A stretch of DNA of 64,000 nt from Symsagittifera roscoffensis (GCF_963678635.1 NC_087063.1:5922386-5986385); one strand, 5' to 3'. Counted from the first letter of the stretch, positions 11,901-23,126 are shown. Notes: generated by a model from the sequence alone, not told the origin. Numbers and translations are program-made.

Positions 11901-14461
11901 TGAGATTTTGTATTATGCTTTCATTCTCAGTTTGTATATATCGTAGAGTACTTATTTTACTATGCTGTAAAACTTTTATTTCTAAAATTTTTGTTACACA
12001 TTTATCAAAGAGTTTGATTTTGGCTGTTTTAGCCGAGTTTTCAATCTAATTTTACCTTTCGGTCTGAACTAATTACATTTTATCTCTAATCTGTAATCCA
12101 ATGGCTCACGATATGAATTTTTCTTTCAAGGGCTTGAGTTATGATTTGGTTTTTAAGTTCAGTTTTATATCAATAGCTAATTGAAAGGCATTTTAGGCTC
12201 TCCCTTAACAAAAGAGCTAGTAGCGCAAAACAACGTGAATGACTTCTAGTATCAACAACTGATTTTAATCTTTTAAGTTCCCAACGCGAAAAAAAATCTT
12301 AGATAATGGCCATTTTTAACCAGTTTTTATAATTGGGTTAGTTTCATGAAAAAGTATCAACCAAAAAATATTTTAAAATTTCAATAGCTTTAACGTGACT
12401 TATATATTTTCGAAATTCAAATATTGAAAGGGTTCAAAAATTAAACAATTTTTACAGTTTTGTTAAGTTCATTGACACTTTTTCTTTTTTTTAGTTGGCT
12501 ATCAGAATTCAGCTTTATCTTATCGTTTTTTTCTAGTATTTCCCAGTTTTCTCTTGTTGACTCAAGAGTTAAGCGTTACTAAATTATCACGATACTTGTA
12601 ATCATAAATTAGCATAAGCATAAGTTACCAATTTTTTCGCATGCAAAAGTTTCTTTCAGAGCTTCAATGATACTTCAAATAGTTTAATTAAAATCGTAAT
12701 ACTGTCCTTTCAAAAATGCCTTTGTCAACCTTTGCGTGTGTTTAGGCCAAACTATCAGAAGAACTGAAACCGCTGTTCACTGGCGGCGAAGACGAAGATG
12801 GCGGCGCCATGGAGATCACAGAAGAGGAAATGGGGAGCCCCCTTCCGAATGTGATGGAAAACGCCTACATGTTCGAACAGGCGGGAGTGGGACTTAGCAG
12901 AGAGGAGTACTTTCTCATGAGTCTGGCTCTGAAACACTTGATTGAGACACACCCTCTGCAGAAGTGTCGGTTCTGGGGGAAAATTTTGGGTGTCGAGAAA
13001 AATTACTACATAGCAGAAGTGGAGTACAGAGAAGGGGAGGAAGAAGAGGAGGAGGAAGAGGTTATTTTATTTCATAAAAATATGAAATACTTTCGCAAAA
13101 TTAGCTTGATTTTAATATTTTTGCAATATAGCAAAATTTTGGTTTTAAACTCTTTCATTAAACTAGCTAGATTATTCATTGACTGGAAGAACATTTTTTG
13201 TCATCCGCGAAGCTCGAAAATTTGTTTTCCCATATTCTGAAATTTTTGTTTTCCCATATTTAACCGGAAATTTTTTTTGGTATTTGTTTTCGGTCAATTT
13301 ATTATTTGTTTTTGTGAAAAAAAACTTGGTAAACAATTTAAAAAGGCACACTTAATCACAAAAATTTGCTCGGAAGAAATATTGGTCTACATTTGTTTCT
13401 ACGCTATTTAAAGTATTGAAAGTAAATTTAAGAATGTTTAATTAGTGTTCTATCTTAAGGTTCAAGAAGAAGCCGAAAAAGAGGAAGAAGAGAAAGACGA
13501 TGACAATCTCGACGGTGAAGAAGAAGACGTGTTGCCTAAGAATGACTGGAAATCCTCTCCCCCAGTGCCCAAAGAAGACAAGGGCACAGGTGCAAACAAG
13601 TACACCTACTTCGTCACTAACAACCCCGGTCAGCCCTGGAGCAAACTCCCGACTGTCACTCCGGCTCAGATCTTCAACGCCAGGAAGATCAAGAAGTACT
13701 TCACCGGACACCTCGACCGCCCGATTGTGAGCTACCCGCCCTTCGCCGGCACCGAGGCGAACTACCTGCGAGCCCAAATCTCAAGGATATCGGCCGGAAC
13801 CCAGGTATCTCCGATCAATTTTTACACCTTCGATGAAGAAGAAGAAGCCGAAGAAGATGACGGTGCCAAAGATCACTATGTCGAAAATGCCGAGTACGAA
13901 CCGATGCCGATTAAAGAACTCTCGGATCCCCGAGGTACGAACTGGACACACCACGTTCAGTTCATTCTCCCCCAAGGACGATGCTCGTTCGTTAATCCGA
14001 ACCAGAAATCCGAGGAGGATTTTGAAGACGAAGAGGAGGAAGAGGAAAAAGAAGAAATGGACGAGTTAGAACCCGAAACTGGACCGTCGCTTCTGACTCC
14101 GATTTCGGATGACGCCATTATTGATGAACTTCCGCCTTGGACCATCAAGTGTGCTTCGGAACGAGTTCCGTTTTTCTCAGTAGTTTTTGTGAGATCCAAT
14201 CTTTGGCCTGGAGCATTTGCCTTTGGACAAGATCGCAAGTTCGAGAATATTTACATCGGATTCGGACACAAGTACACGGCTGAGAACTACACTCCGCCTC
14301 AGGCACCGCCGGCGTTTAGTGAGTACGCCGCGGGCGCTGAGGTTGAGGAGATGGACGACCCGACGGCGGAGGAAGAGGCGGCAGCTAAGGCGGCGGCCGC
14401 TGGCGAGGAGGGAGGGGAGGAAGAGGGTGTTGAAGAGGAAGAAGATGAAGAGGATGACTAA
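8970..14461 (+). CDS. RSPH4A: Radial spoke head protein 4/6 homologue (RSPH4A/RSPH6A type), 3 exons
   Basis: Exons 8970-9197, 12746-13060 and 13460-14461, joined at phase 0 with GT/AG borders, give 76+105+333 = 514 aa. Exon 1 starts MPTNGEKVFQEGQ at an ATG and carries the conserved N-terminal spoke-head segment (LYEHISTVLTKILEERP). Exon 2 has PLPNVMENAYMFEQAGVGLS and LQKCRFWGKILG, both family signatures. Exon 3 has VTPAQIFNARKIKKYFTGHL, VRSNLWPGAFAF, FENIYIGFGHKY and MDDPTAEEE. Several long Glu/Asp runs lie between conserved blocks and the protein ends in an acidic tail; acidic linkers are known in this family. The protein is a structural part of the radial spoke head of the 9+2 axoneme, which contacts the central pair to regulate dynein. 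Vertebrates have paralogues RSPH4A and RSPH6A; this could be the single ancestral gene, so the symbol is approximate. Confidence 0.95.
9198..12745 (+). other. Intron 1 of the radial spoke gene
   Basis: A 3.5-kb AT-rich intron, long next to the 399-bp intron 2 (13061-13459). It contains one full-length Helentron-like element (11289-11817) in gene orientation. Nothing else was recognised. Confidence 0.85.
11289..11817 (+). mobile_element. Helentron-like non-autonomous element, copy A
   Basis: Starts TTGTTCCGACTTTCG and ends in GCAGTCTTGTT. The 9-bp GTTCCGACT near the left end recurs inverted (AGTCGGAAC) about 40 bp before the right end, followed by the hairpin CAGGGC-TTC-GCCCTG. Here the right subterminal repeat is intact. 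No coding capacity. Both flanks begin with T. The structure matches the described layout of Helentron-associated (HINE) elements; TIR transposons do not have this layout. Confidence 0.7.
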
Positions 14462-15849
14462 TTAAAAAGTGTGAACTAATTTTAGTCTCGCTCTTCAAGG
14501 TCACTATATCAGACTTTGTTCTATAGTTAATGCCAAACTTATAACTTCGGCACTTTGAATTCATCTCCTATGGCAACTAAAAAAAAATACAATACTGCTA
14601 GCCAACGAAATTTTTTGCCAAGGGAAGTAAAAACTTAGAATTTTTCTGAAGTTTGGCATTAATTGTAGCTCCTCGATGCTATGTATTCTTTTCGATGAGA
14701 GCTTGTTTGTAGACGTATGGTTTGAGCAGCTCATCAGATATCGTCTGTTTTATTAGTACTCAACTCTCAGCATAGCTCCAAGTTGAATTAGTTCTCTATA
14801 AAATCTAGAAAACATATCATTCGACAATTTATAGACCAAATTGATTCTTTTTCTTATACTGTTTTGATGTAATACTTTCACGAAATCAGTTTTTATTTAG
14901 CAAGCTCTTATTTTGCGAAACTAGCCGAAGTGAATTGTTTCCCAAATTTATCATTTTCTGTTTTTATAAAAGGTCAGGGTATTTAACAAACATTTTAACA
15001 TTTTGCAGAAAAGTTTGCCAAAAATTTAGTGCAATAAATGAAACCAAAAGTTAAATAAATAAATAAATATAATTCTGAAAGAAAGATTTTTTCTTTCATA
15101 TTTCAAAAATTTTTTCAATCAGTTTTTTTAAGAATATTTTGAGTCATGGACTGCACCCAAAACTCGAGAGTACCATGCAGTTTGCAAAAGATTTCGGGGA
15201 CGCGCTTAGCCTTATGTGAAATCTTCGAATAGAAATATTCTTATGGTTTTTGTCGGGAAAACCGCTTCAGACCTCATTTACTTATTTTTTTTTAATTTTA
15301 TGTAAAAAAAAAAGTAAAAAGTTTTACAACAGAAGGCTGCATTAGGCTAATCATGAACCTCAGAAAATCGCTTTAGATCTCTGTGAATAGAAATATACCC
15401 AAGCCCGCGTTTGGCTTCCATAGACAATCTCTTCTGGATCTTCTATTTTCTCAAGACCAATGAAAATGACTCCCTACGACAACCAAAGTGAAAACTCTAA
15501 CTGATCTATTGGACCAATTTAGAAGGTAGGTTGTTCACTCGGTTAAAAGTAGTAATTTTCAGCCAATCAGATTTGAGCATATTGCATGCAAGCCTACTGC
15601 TTAAGTTTGCCATTTTATTTTAGGGCAGAGATTGTTCACTTGGTCTATTAAAGGTAGAGATTGTTCACATGGGCCGAATTATCAGAGAAATCGTTTCAAG
15701 ATTTATCACTGCAATGACCTATGAGTGCCAATGATGATGGAAAAGAACTCATTATTACGATGAGTTTTTTTTTTAATTCCCAGCATCCAATTCCGCTTGT
15801 TTTGACCTGCCTGACAATAAAATAAACCTAATAAATTTGACCAACTGTT
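14462..15849. other. Intergenic, 3' of the radial spoke gene
   Basis: Probably begins with the RSPH 3' UTR; candidate AATAAA signals occur near 15034 and in an AAATAAATAAATAAAT stretch at about 15053-15068. The rest is AT-rich with no gene recognised. Confidence 0.5.
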
Positions 15850-16135
15850 TGTTTGATAATAGTGACATTTGTTTCGAAAATAACGCAATGTTTGTGCAGG
15901 GGTGATTTTTTCATACAATTTTAGCTTTTGAACTAACAAATCATGACGGATATTCATACATGTTCAGAGACTTTGATGTCTTAAGCTCAAATCTAAAAAC
16001 AATTTTCACCAGTATTTTTTTCCGCAACGTTATGGATAATTAGATTTTGCTCATAAAGAATAATTATCGCGCGATATATTGCGTCCTTGGAAGCCGTGAG
16101 CGGCGAATTAATGAGATTTACTTATCAATTCAAAG
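15850..16135 (+). mobile_element. Degenerate Helentron-like fragment, copy B0
   Basis: Diverged plus-strand match to the left two thirds of the element: GGGGTG then a T run, GAACTAAC, a CTTAAGCTCAAATCTAAAAA-type block, ATCGCGCGATATATTGCG and GTGAGCGGCGAATTAATGAGATTTA. It ends beside the opposite-strand copy at 16138. Confidence 0.5.
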
Positions 16136-16137
16136 AT

Positions 16138-16519
16138 GAACAAGAGTGATCGTATTAGGGCGAATCCTTGACTGTTTTGGCTGCCATTAAAGGTCTATGG
16201 AGCTGAAATAACAGGAAAAAAAGTAAAAAAAAAAATAGATTATAAAGTACAAAGAGATAGATTTCGCTCCTGGTAACGGATCAATTCTGGCAAATTAACT
16301 CCCATCAACCAATTTGGAACGATTCCTCAGACAGATTAAATATCTGCTTGCGCGAAATATATAGCGCGTTAATTGCCCCGAATTTGACAAAATTGCAATC
16401 TTTAAGCCCCAACAACTTTACGGAAAATGATCACAACCAATAAATCCTTTCAAAATTAAGGTCAAGACAACAATACTTTTTGAATGATATAAAAAGTCCG
16501 CCAAAAATGGCTAGTTAAA
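16138..16519 (-). mobile_element. Helentron-like element, copy B, truncated
   Basis: Minus-strand copy. Its right end (AACAAGAGTGATCG on the plus strand) keeps the terminal order: end sequence, CCTTGACT region, ATTAAAGGTCTATGG. It runs through ACAAAGAGATAGATTTCGCTCC and GCGCGAAATATATAGCGCG, then stops at GGCTAGTTAAAA where the palindrome begins. The left terminus is missing. Confidence 0.6.
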
Positions 16520-16844
16520 AACAATAAGATAACATTCGAAGTGAATCCATCAATACTCGTGCACAAATCAATACTGCGCGGTTTAGGGCAAAGCTTCGAA
16601 TAATCACCTTTCTTCAAGTTGGTTTTGATTCTTATTGTTCCGACTTTCAAAACAAAAGTATCGGAATATTTTTGCTCGGGGTGGCCGAGCAAAAATATTC
16701 CGATACTTTTGTTTTGAAAGTCGGAACAATAAGAATCAAAACCAACTTGAAGAAAGGTGATTATTCGAAGCTTTGCCCTAATCCGCGCAGTATTGATTTG
16801 TGCACGAGTATTGATGGATTCACTTCGAATGTTATCTTATTGTT
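16520..16844. repeat. Near-perfect inverted repeat, 160-bp arms, 5-bp spacer
   Basis: Arms 16520-16679 and 16685-16844 are reverse complements with one mismatch in 160. The spacer is GGTGG (16680-16684), and the bases next to it are GCTCGG and CCGAGC. Each arm contains the left end of a Helentron-like element (TTGTTCCGACTTTCAAAAC), facing the centre. Apparent ORFs with the same ~50-residue peptide on both strands are only a product of the palindrome. As RNA or single-stranded DNA it would fold into a long hairpin. Confidence 0.95.
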
Positions 16845-16925
16845 CCGTCTGCCGAAGAAAGTGACGGAACATTTGGGCTAGGGGTGGTTTTATCTCAGAA
16901 AAGCTTCGACTTTTCAACTAACAGT
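16842..16925 (+). mobile_element. Helentron-like left-end fragment, variant
   Basis: Starts TTGTTCCGTCTGCCGAAG and continues GTGACGGAACATTTGGGCT, then GGGGTGGTTTTATCTCAG and TTTTCAACTAACAG. Layout is as in the left end of copies A and C-E, but the inner palindrome sequence differs, so this is a related subfamily. It fades out within about 80 bp. Confidence 0.5.
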
Positions 16926-17143
16926 TATTTGAAGTTTGTTTTAGGTTTTAGCTGGTTTTCTAGAGTTGCTTCTGGCGCCAATACACACTAATTTTGAAGG
17001 AGAAGCGCGCACCTAAAATTAATTTTTTCGGCCAAAACCTTTTGAAAAGTGTCAAAAAAACGTCGCATCTACAATTCAACGAAATTATCCTAGATCCGAG
17101 CCAGCATTGAAATCATTTCATTCATACTAATTTCGGACGTATT

Positions 17144-18012
17144 ATGCTAGAGCAGAGAATCATAGATCCATCGGAGGCAAAACGGAAATTTCAAGACAGC
17201 CCTACAGTGGCCACGTCAAAGGATACTATACAAGGCGGTGGCCTTAACTTAGCGGTTCGAAGAGCCAAGCCAAACTTGGCCGGTCCATTCTCTAGAACAC
17301 CCAAGACGAAAGGGGGCACAAGCTCAAAAGATCCCCAACCAGTCATTCTACAAAATAAAAATGCTGCCACGGCAGCAGAAGCTCAAGAACCTCTAGCGGA
17401 AACTCAAGCGGGTTCGTCAAACCCAGGAGGCGTACAAAAATCAACTTCTACTCCTCACAGCAGTACGAGAAATAAGAAAGACATATCACGCAATACATCT
17501 CCAGAAACAATCTTAGACACATTCAACAGTAAAGATTTATCGGCAGCTGATTGGAATCGTTTAAAAACCAAGTGCTCGAAAGAGGAGTACAACGTACGGC
17601 GGCAGATATATTGCAATCTAAAGAAGATGTGGAAGTTGAGGAAGAATCCAATAACCCTCCGGGGTTTTCGGACGAATCAGAAGTCGAAGAAACATCGGTT
17701 CGTAAAAGCGGAAGGTCCAAAAAGGGACCGACTAGATACGGGAGTCCGATTAAACATTCGGTAAAGTCGATTTCTTACCATAATGATCTTTTAGACCTAA
17801 ATCAGGCCGCACTTGAAGCATACCGCATTAAGTTAGCGAACTTCAAACCCGATGCGTCGAATTCGGTGGAAACAAAATTTGGTCTGCTAGAAAAACATCT
17901 TTTCAGAAGAAAGTTCGGCAGCGAGGCTCTCGACATCAACCGCTCCTGGAATGCTGAGTGGCGAATCCCATTACATTTGGAGGAAGTGCATGAAGAGAAA
18001 GATGGAAAATGA
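17144..18012 (+). pseudogene. Two-frame ORF, probable retroelement remnant, unrecognised
   Basis: One frame is open from an ATG at 17144 to 17764 (206 codons). A second frame, offset by 2, is open from just after a TGA at 17548-17550 to 18012. Composition suggests the coding frame changes near 17560-17600: the second frame then reads an acidic stretch (EEESNNPPGFSDESEVEE) followed by RKSGRSKKGPTRYGSP, a basic motif like those near the ends of LTR-retrotransposon polyproteins. The first frame is Ser/Thr/Lys/Gln-rich and looks disordered. No protease, RT or integrase is present. A frameshift mutation, a programmed frameshift or a short intron could join the frames. An LTR-like segment follows at 18129. 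Function unknown. Confidence 0.4.
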
Positions 18013-18128
18013 TTCCAAACCAAAGCCAACAAAGAATAAAACTCTTTAAACTGAGTTTTAAAACTCCTATTCATTTTTATTAAAAATTTTGATGAAGTAT
18101 TATAAAATTTTCTTGGCCGAGCGGGGTA

Positions 18129-18373
18129 TGGGGTACCGCAACTGCTACTGCATTTGCAGTAACCATATAGTGGCCTTGGACATGCTGTTCATATTGTTAT
18201 CTGTAAATTATATTATCCTATTATGTAAACCAAGGTCAATACTACGTGACCTTTATTGTTAAAAATAGAGAGCTTGTCTCTCAGATCTGTGACTCCGTAC
18301 ACAGTCGATCTCGGATAAAGAAATCCAAATAAAACAATACGGTTTCAACGGTTAAATTAACTCTGTGAAACCA
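18129..18373 (+). mobile_element. LTR-like segment
   Basis: Preceded by a purine-rich GAGCGGGGTA (a candidate polypurine tract). Starts TGGGGTACC, ends AAACCA, and carries AATAAA at 18328-18333 after a GATCTCGGATAAAG stretch that resembles an LTR R region. No second copy was found in the window, so the LTR assignment rests on layout alone. Confidence 0.3.
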
Positions 18374-18957
18374 ATTCAGTTTTCATCATAAACCTCAGAG
18401 GTTCTGTTAGTTATCACATACTGCTAACGATTCTCTGTGAATCTTTCAAATACTTCAACTTTCCAGCCCGTGCGTTCCCCATATTTTGGTGAAATATTTC
18501 AAAGTTATTTATTTTGAAATTCGGGTTAAGACCATTATGTTTGCTCAGGAGTAAATTGGGAATTTCATTTTAAAATATATGTAAACTGTTTTAAATTCCA
18601 TCTGCTGGAATTTAATTCAAACATGGACAGGTGATTCATCTCAATAGGCTTCAGCTTTAAATTTTTTACCCTAATTAAGTTGTTAGTCGATTCGTGTTGG
18701 CTTCAGAAAATTTACAAACCATTCGTTGATTACCCTTTTGATAATTCTTTTTTTTTCAGTCATGGCATTGTTCGATCGCAGCTGGTTTTGTTGATAGTTT
18801 TTTGCTGTTTTCAAATGCAAAAAAAAAGGATTCTTTAGATCAATTCTTTTCATCAATTTTTATCTTAATACCAACAACAGTCACTAAAATATAATCCAAA
18901 GCATTTAAGTAAATTGAACACTACGACAAAAATTAGCTCATTTTAATTTAACCCTTT
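18374..18957. other. Intergenic, 3' of the acid phosphatase gene
   Basis: AT-rich and likely includes the phosphatase 3' UTR on the minus strand. Nothing else recognised. Confidence 0.4.
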
Positions 18958-20830
18958 TCAAATCATTGATTCCAGTATAGCAGATACAAGTAAATTGTTT
19001 CGTTTCATTGCCTGATTCGGCTTCGCTTCAGGAGCAGCGGTAGAAATAGATGTCAGATTTGTAGTAACATCTGGGTTCAAATCTTTTCTTACCGCTCTTG
19101 TCTTGATCAACCAAAAACGATCGATAACCGGGTTTACTGTTCTGTTATTTTCCACCGACCAGTACATGAAACCCAAGTTTAGTCTATCTTGAACTCTTAA
19201 AATAGTAAAGCCTCGTTCTGTGCTTCTAAAAGCCGACCATTGCGGTGCTGGTTCCATAAATTTTGCCCATTCTTTTTTACCAGCGCTTCCCGAGATTATA
19301 TGAATTGGGTACTTTGCATCCTTATATTCGTAAAAAATTGCAGATTTTTCATACGTGTAATTATAAATTGGGTGAGTTCTTTCGTAATCGTGTTTGTGAC
19401 CGTTCATTATTACATCGATTCCGTGCTTGTGAAATAGTTCTTCGAGTTTGAAATCTTTTTGTTGGTATCCAAGTCTAATTGTGTTGTTATTTTGACAGTC
19501 CCAGTCGTTGACATTGGTACAATACATAGGACGATGGCCTAAAGCTATGATCCAGGGTTGTTTTTCACGACTTTCTGGAAGATTAGCCTTGGTTAAGTCA
19601 TCTTGCAGCCAGTTATATTGTGCCTATAAAATATTTTTCTGGTGAATTTTTTTAAATCTTGGAAAAACTTTCTTGTAATACTTTTTCCAAAAAAAAACTT
19701 AGAAAAAAATAGAAACCATAAAATTCTATTTCTTGTAAAAATTAGTGATTAAAAAACGAAATTGGAAAAAAAATTTGTACAAATTGGGTTACCTGCAGTT
19801 GTTCAGTGCCAAACTCTTCGTAAAAATAAAACTCCGTCGAAAATACTACAAAATGGATCGGGCCCACGTTGAAACTGTTGTAAAATACATTCGGCCCCGG
19901 CGAACTAAATCGTCCAGTAAATTCGCTGAAGTTATTATGTTTTTCATGATTCCCGACTATGAAGTTGTAAGGTATTCTAGATCCAATAGGTTGAATTAGA
20001 TGCATAAATTTGTCTCCCTTTTTGCCCAAATTGTCGTCAAGGTCATAAGCTAGATCGCCAGTTTGTAAAACCAAATCGATTTCTCGATGTTCGGCTAATT
20101 CGGTGAGAGCCGGAATTGAGGCGTTATATTCGGTTCCGAGGTCTCCGAAGATAGCTACAACTGGTTTGAAGTCGTCTCCTTGTTTGAATGTGTGGAACTG
20201 GAATAATTCGCTCCTTTCCACGGATTTGACGTAGTAGTCTGAAAATCCGGAAAAAAACGTTTCAAACGTTTGACAGAAACTGATTTTCTGAGCTCTCCCA
20301 AATCACTCTAAAGACCCCATTTCGGCCAAAATTTCTGCGCCGCAGTCAAAGTTTGAAAAAAAACTGGCCAAAAAAGGCGTTTTTAGGCATTTTTTGGAAA
20401 ACTTTGACCAAAAAATTGCGTTTTTTTTTGGTGCGCACTCCCCCCTTAAAATTAAAAAATTTTTAGGGTCCGTCACCAAAAATGGATATCTCAAAATAGT
20501 ACAAAAGGGGACCTTTTAGGTGAGCAGTGGGTCGAATCCCTGAGGGGGGTCCGCCTCCCCCGCCCCCTAAATCCGCCCCTGCTTGGAATGCATAATTTTT
20601 ATGATGCAAAAGCAAAAAAAAGTTGCTACAATAACCATTTTTGAACTGCTAGCATCAACTAACTAACTTCTAGAGCAGTTGCTTTGATGTATTGCTTTGA
20701 TTTCCATTTGTTGAAGAATAATTTTTGTCAAAGGCCCAAAAAATGTAAAGCCCGCGAACGTTCGCGCGTTTGTATTCTGACTGTTGGCTGACCTTATTTT
20801 TCAAATTTTTTCGGCTCAGTCTTGTTTTTC

Positions 20831-20862
<32 letters not shown>

Positions 20863-21618
20863 GGGTTGTAGAATTTAATGTTTTTGCTACGTTCGAGAAA
20901 ATACAAAGAAGTTGCGACTTTTTTTATATTAGCATATAGTAGTGTCAGAACGGCCTTCCGGCGACTTTCATAGTGGCCGGCCAGAAGTTTTTGATTGCGA
21001 GGGTCTCGAATTTCTGCCACAAAAATGGGAATTCGGAATTGGGTCAACAAAAAATATCTTTTTAATGTATACCAACCGTAAGATGTATCCGGCTGTAGTG
21101 CTTCCAGCTTGGCCTTGAACACGAAAGTGGTTCTCGTGTCGTTAGTTGTCTCGTCGTCGTGAACAAGAGTACTTTTCACGGCATCTACGCTGCTGTAGTC
21201 GCTCCGACTGTCCACTGGCCGGTAGAACACGAAGCCTTCGCCTTCTTTGCTATACGAAGTCCATGTGATGAAAATGGACGAAATATTGCCTAAAATCTCA
21301 ATTCGTTTGCACCTTAAAATCAGTTATTTGACTATTGCAGGCACGAAAAAATTGAAAATTTTCAAATTTTTAATTGGACGACAAAAAAATAAAGAATGAT
21401 CCCAATCAAAGATGTCCTTTTTTAAAAATTTGATTTAGATAAATTTCTAGAAACAAAAAAGTTGAAGGAAAAACAGAAAAATGTCAAAATTAATTTTCAA
21501 CTAAACCTGTGTAGCTGAGATGAATTTGCTGCGGTTCTCCATTTTTCTGTGGACGACAATAACCTTCCGTAAAAGTTAGCATAGTTAACGTTACTGAAAA
21601 AATAGCACCGACGATCAT
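18958..21618 (-). CDS. ACP7: Purple acid phosphatase, ACP7-like, 4 exons, secreted
   Basis: Minus-strand exons 21618-21507, 21289-21077, 20238-19793 and 19623-18958, all with GT/AG borders and matching phases, give 478 aa. Exon 1 encodes a signal peptide (MIVGAIFSVTLTMLTFTEGYC) then QQIHLSYT, the start of the N-terminal fibronectin-like domain (IFITWTSY). The binuclear metallophosphatase domain keeps all seven ligands: D141 in FGDLG, D170 and Y173 in GDLAYD, N205 in GNHE, H287 in GHRPMYC, and H333 and H335 in NGHKH. The last is usually GHxH-YER, here followed by DYER. The enzyme hydrolyses phosphate monoesters at a Fe-metal centre at acid pH, probably in the lysosome or outside the cell. Human ACP7 is about 440 aa; this protein has a ~40-residue Ser/Thr/Asn-rich C-terminal extension. 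It looks intact. Confidence 0.95.
20300..20590 (-). repeat. Diverged copy of the satellite core in acid phosphatase intron 2
   Basis: In minus orientation it reads CAGGGGCGGATTTAGGGGG, then CCTCAGGGATTCGACCC, later GTGCGCACC, and a T/A-rich block with CCTAAAAACGCCTTTTTTGG and CAGTTTTTTTTCAAA. The array units show the same order: GACAGGAGCGGACTCC, CCTCAGGGATTCGAC, GCGCGCGCAG, CCCAAAAACCGTCTTTTTTG and CTGTTTTTCAAAAAA. This marks the unit core as a dispersed repeat. Confidence 0.6.
20842..20865. repeat. 24-nt G homopolymer in acid phosphatase intron 2
   Basis: An uninterrupted run of 24 G on the plus strand next to a T run. In the sense (minus) strand transcript it is a C run near the 5' part of intron 2. 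Confidence 0.95.
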
Positions 21619-23126
21619 TTTGAAGAAACAATTGCTGATCTACTACAAAGTAGACTAAATAAATGTGATAAGAAAAGTAATTTATGAAGTAAGGCGAAAC
21701 ATAAGGAAAACGAAACTGTCTCATAAACCGAATTATCCAGCAGTAAATGTTCTTCTAACGACACGATCAGCAGTGAACAAGTTTTCAGGTCAAATACTTC
21801 GTTTTTCATATGGTTCATAATGGTTCGGGGGACAATCTATTTTAAGACATATGATCACATTTTCATAACCCCTTATGCCTTATTGACTTAAGCTGGCTCG
21901 ATTGTCGGATGATATAAGCCCATTTATTTGGTCTAAAGTTTTGATAACACCATCACAGACCAGTAGAGAGTAACATAATGTATGAACAAAACTCATCACA
22001 ATTGATTTACGTATCCAGTGATCGTACGACCGCTCGAGAATTTTCCTGGCGCTCAATTTCGGAAGATTATCTTTGACTCCAAAACGATCTGCAAGTCAAC
22101 CAGCTGCAAACTGAAATAAGTTATATGGCGCCGATTTAAATTATCCGGAAAAAAAAGAAAAAAAACTTGAAACATGAAACGCGTTTTTCTCCAATTAGGT
22201 TGATTTTAGAAGTAAGAAGCTTGCAGTGATATAACTTTGTCAGTAAATGAATAAATAGGAAGTAATTTTTGATTGACTAACCACAGCCAAAAAAGATAGT
22301 TTTTGGGGTAAGTTTTTGGGCCAGAATACTGCAAAACAAATCATAGTCTAAGATAACAGATTATTCTCACTCAATTCAATCAGTTGTTTCGCTTTTCTGT
22401 TAGTTGTCGTACAAATTGTTTATTTTTTTTCTACGAGATGGGATAAAAAAAGGTTTGACACTTTGATACATTTGTATTTAACACAAAATGTTACAAATTA
22501 AAACCTGGAACCTAATTTTTTGGATGTTTTTGATTAAATGAACCAAAACTAATGTTTTGCGTATCTTATACATATAACTCGTGCACTTAAAAATAATTTT
22601 ACTTCTATTTTTTGAAATTTTTTCAAGCAGCTAAATAAACTGAAATGGAAATTATACAATTAAGTAAATCCAATTTAACTGCTAGACACGTGGCTTTCAA
22701 CCATCTTTCGCTAACTGTTCTAATTTCTTCGAAAATTTGGTCAATTAATTGTGTCTAAATTTTTTGCTAAACTATAACTAAGTTCTGAAATGCCAATCTT
22801 ATTCAATTAGTCAGTTCTGCAATTGCATCAATTGTTAGAAAATTTTTTGAAAACAAACAGAAGACGAAACAAAAACTCGATTTGTTCAAGATAGTTATAC
22901 AAACGAGAGTGCAAAATCTTTCCTTTAATTTACGGAAGTTAAGCAAGGGTTCTATCTAGCGACATTTGCTTGCATTGTTGCTGTTACCAACTTTGTGAAA
23001 TGGCGCATTTATGCTCAGCTGGAGATTTTGGGAAGAAGGAGAGGTTAGTCGAGTGTAACAAAAATGGCGCTACCAAAAACTCTCTTTTATGAGAGAAATT
23101 TTACCAATTTCATCACTCATACTTTG
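21619..23126. other. Intergenic, upstream of the acid phosphatase gene
   Basis: Should contain the minus-strand promoter and 5' UTR of the acid phosphatase. No clear core promoter motif, gene or repeat recognised. Confidence 0.4.

Noticed and set aside
13442-14465. Several other-frame and antisense ORFs across radial spoke exon 3
   Set aside because: Shadows of a GC-richer, Glu-rich exon. The RSPH frame has clear family motifs from end to end.
16462-16881. Two ORFs encoding almost the same peptide on opposite strands
   Set aside because: They are the two arms of the palindrome read outward. The peptide translates a transposon end and has no protein features.
16970-17000. TGGCGCCAATACACAC read as a retroelement primer-binding site before the 17144 ORF
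   Set aside because: No LTR sequence precedes it and the stretch before it does not match the LTR-like segment at 18129-18373.
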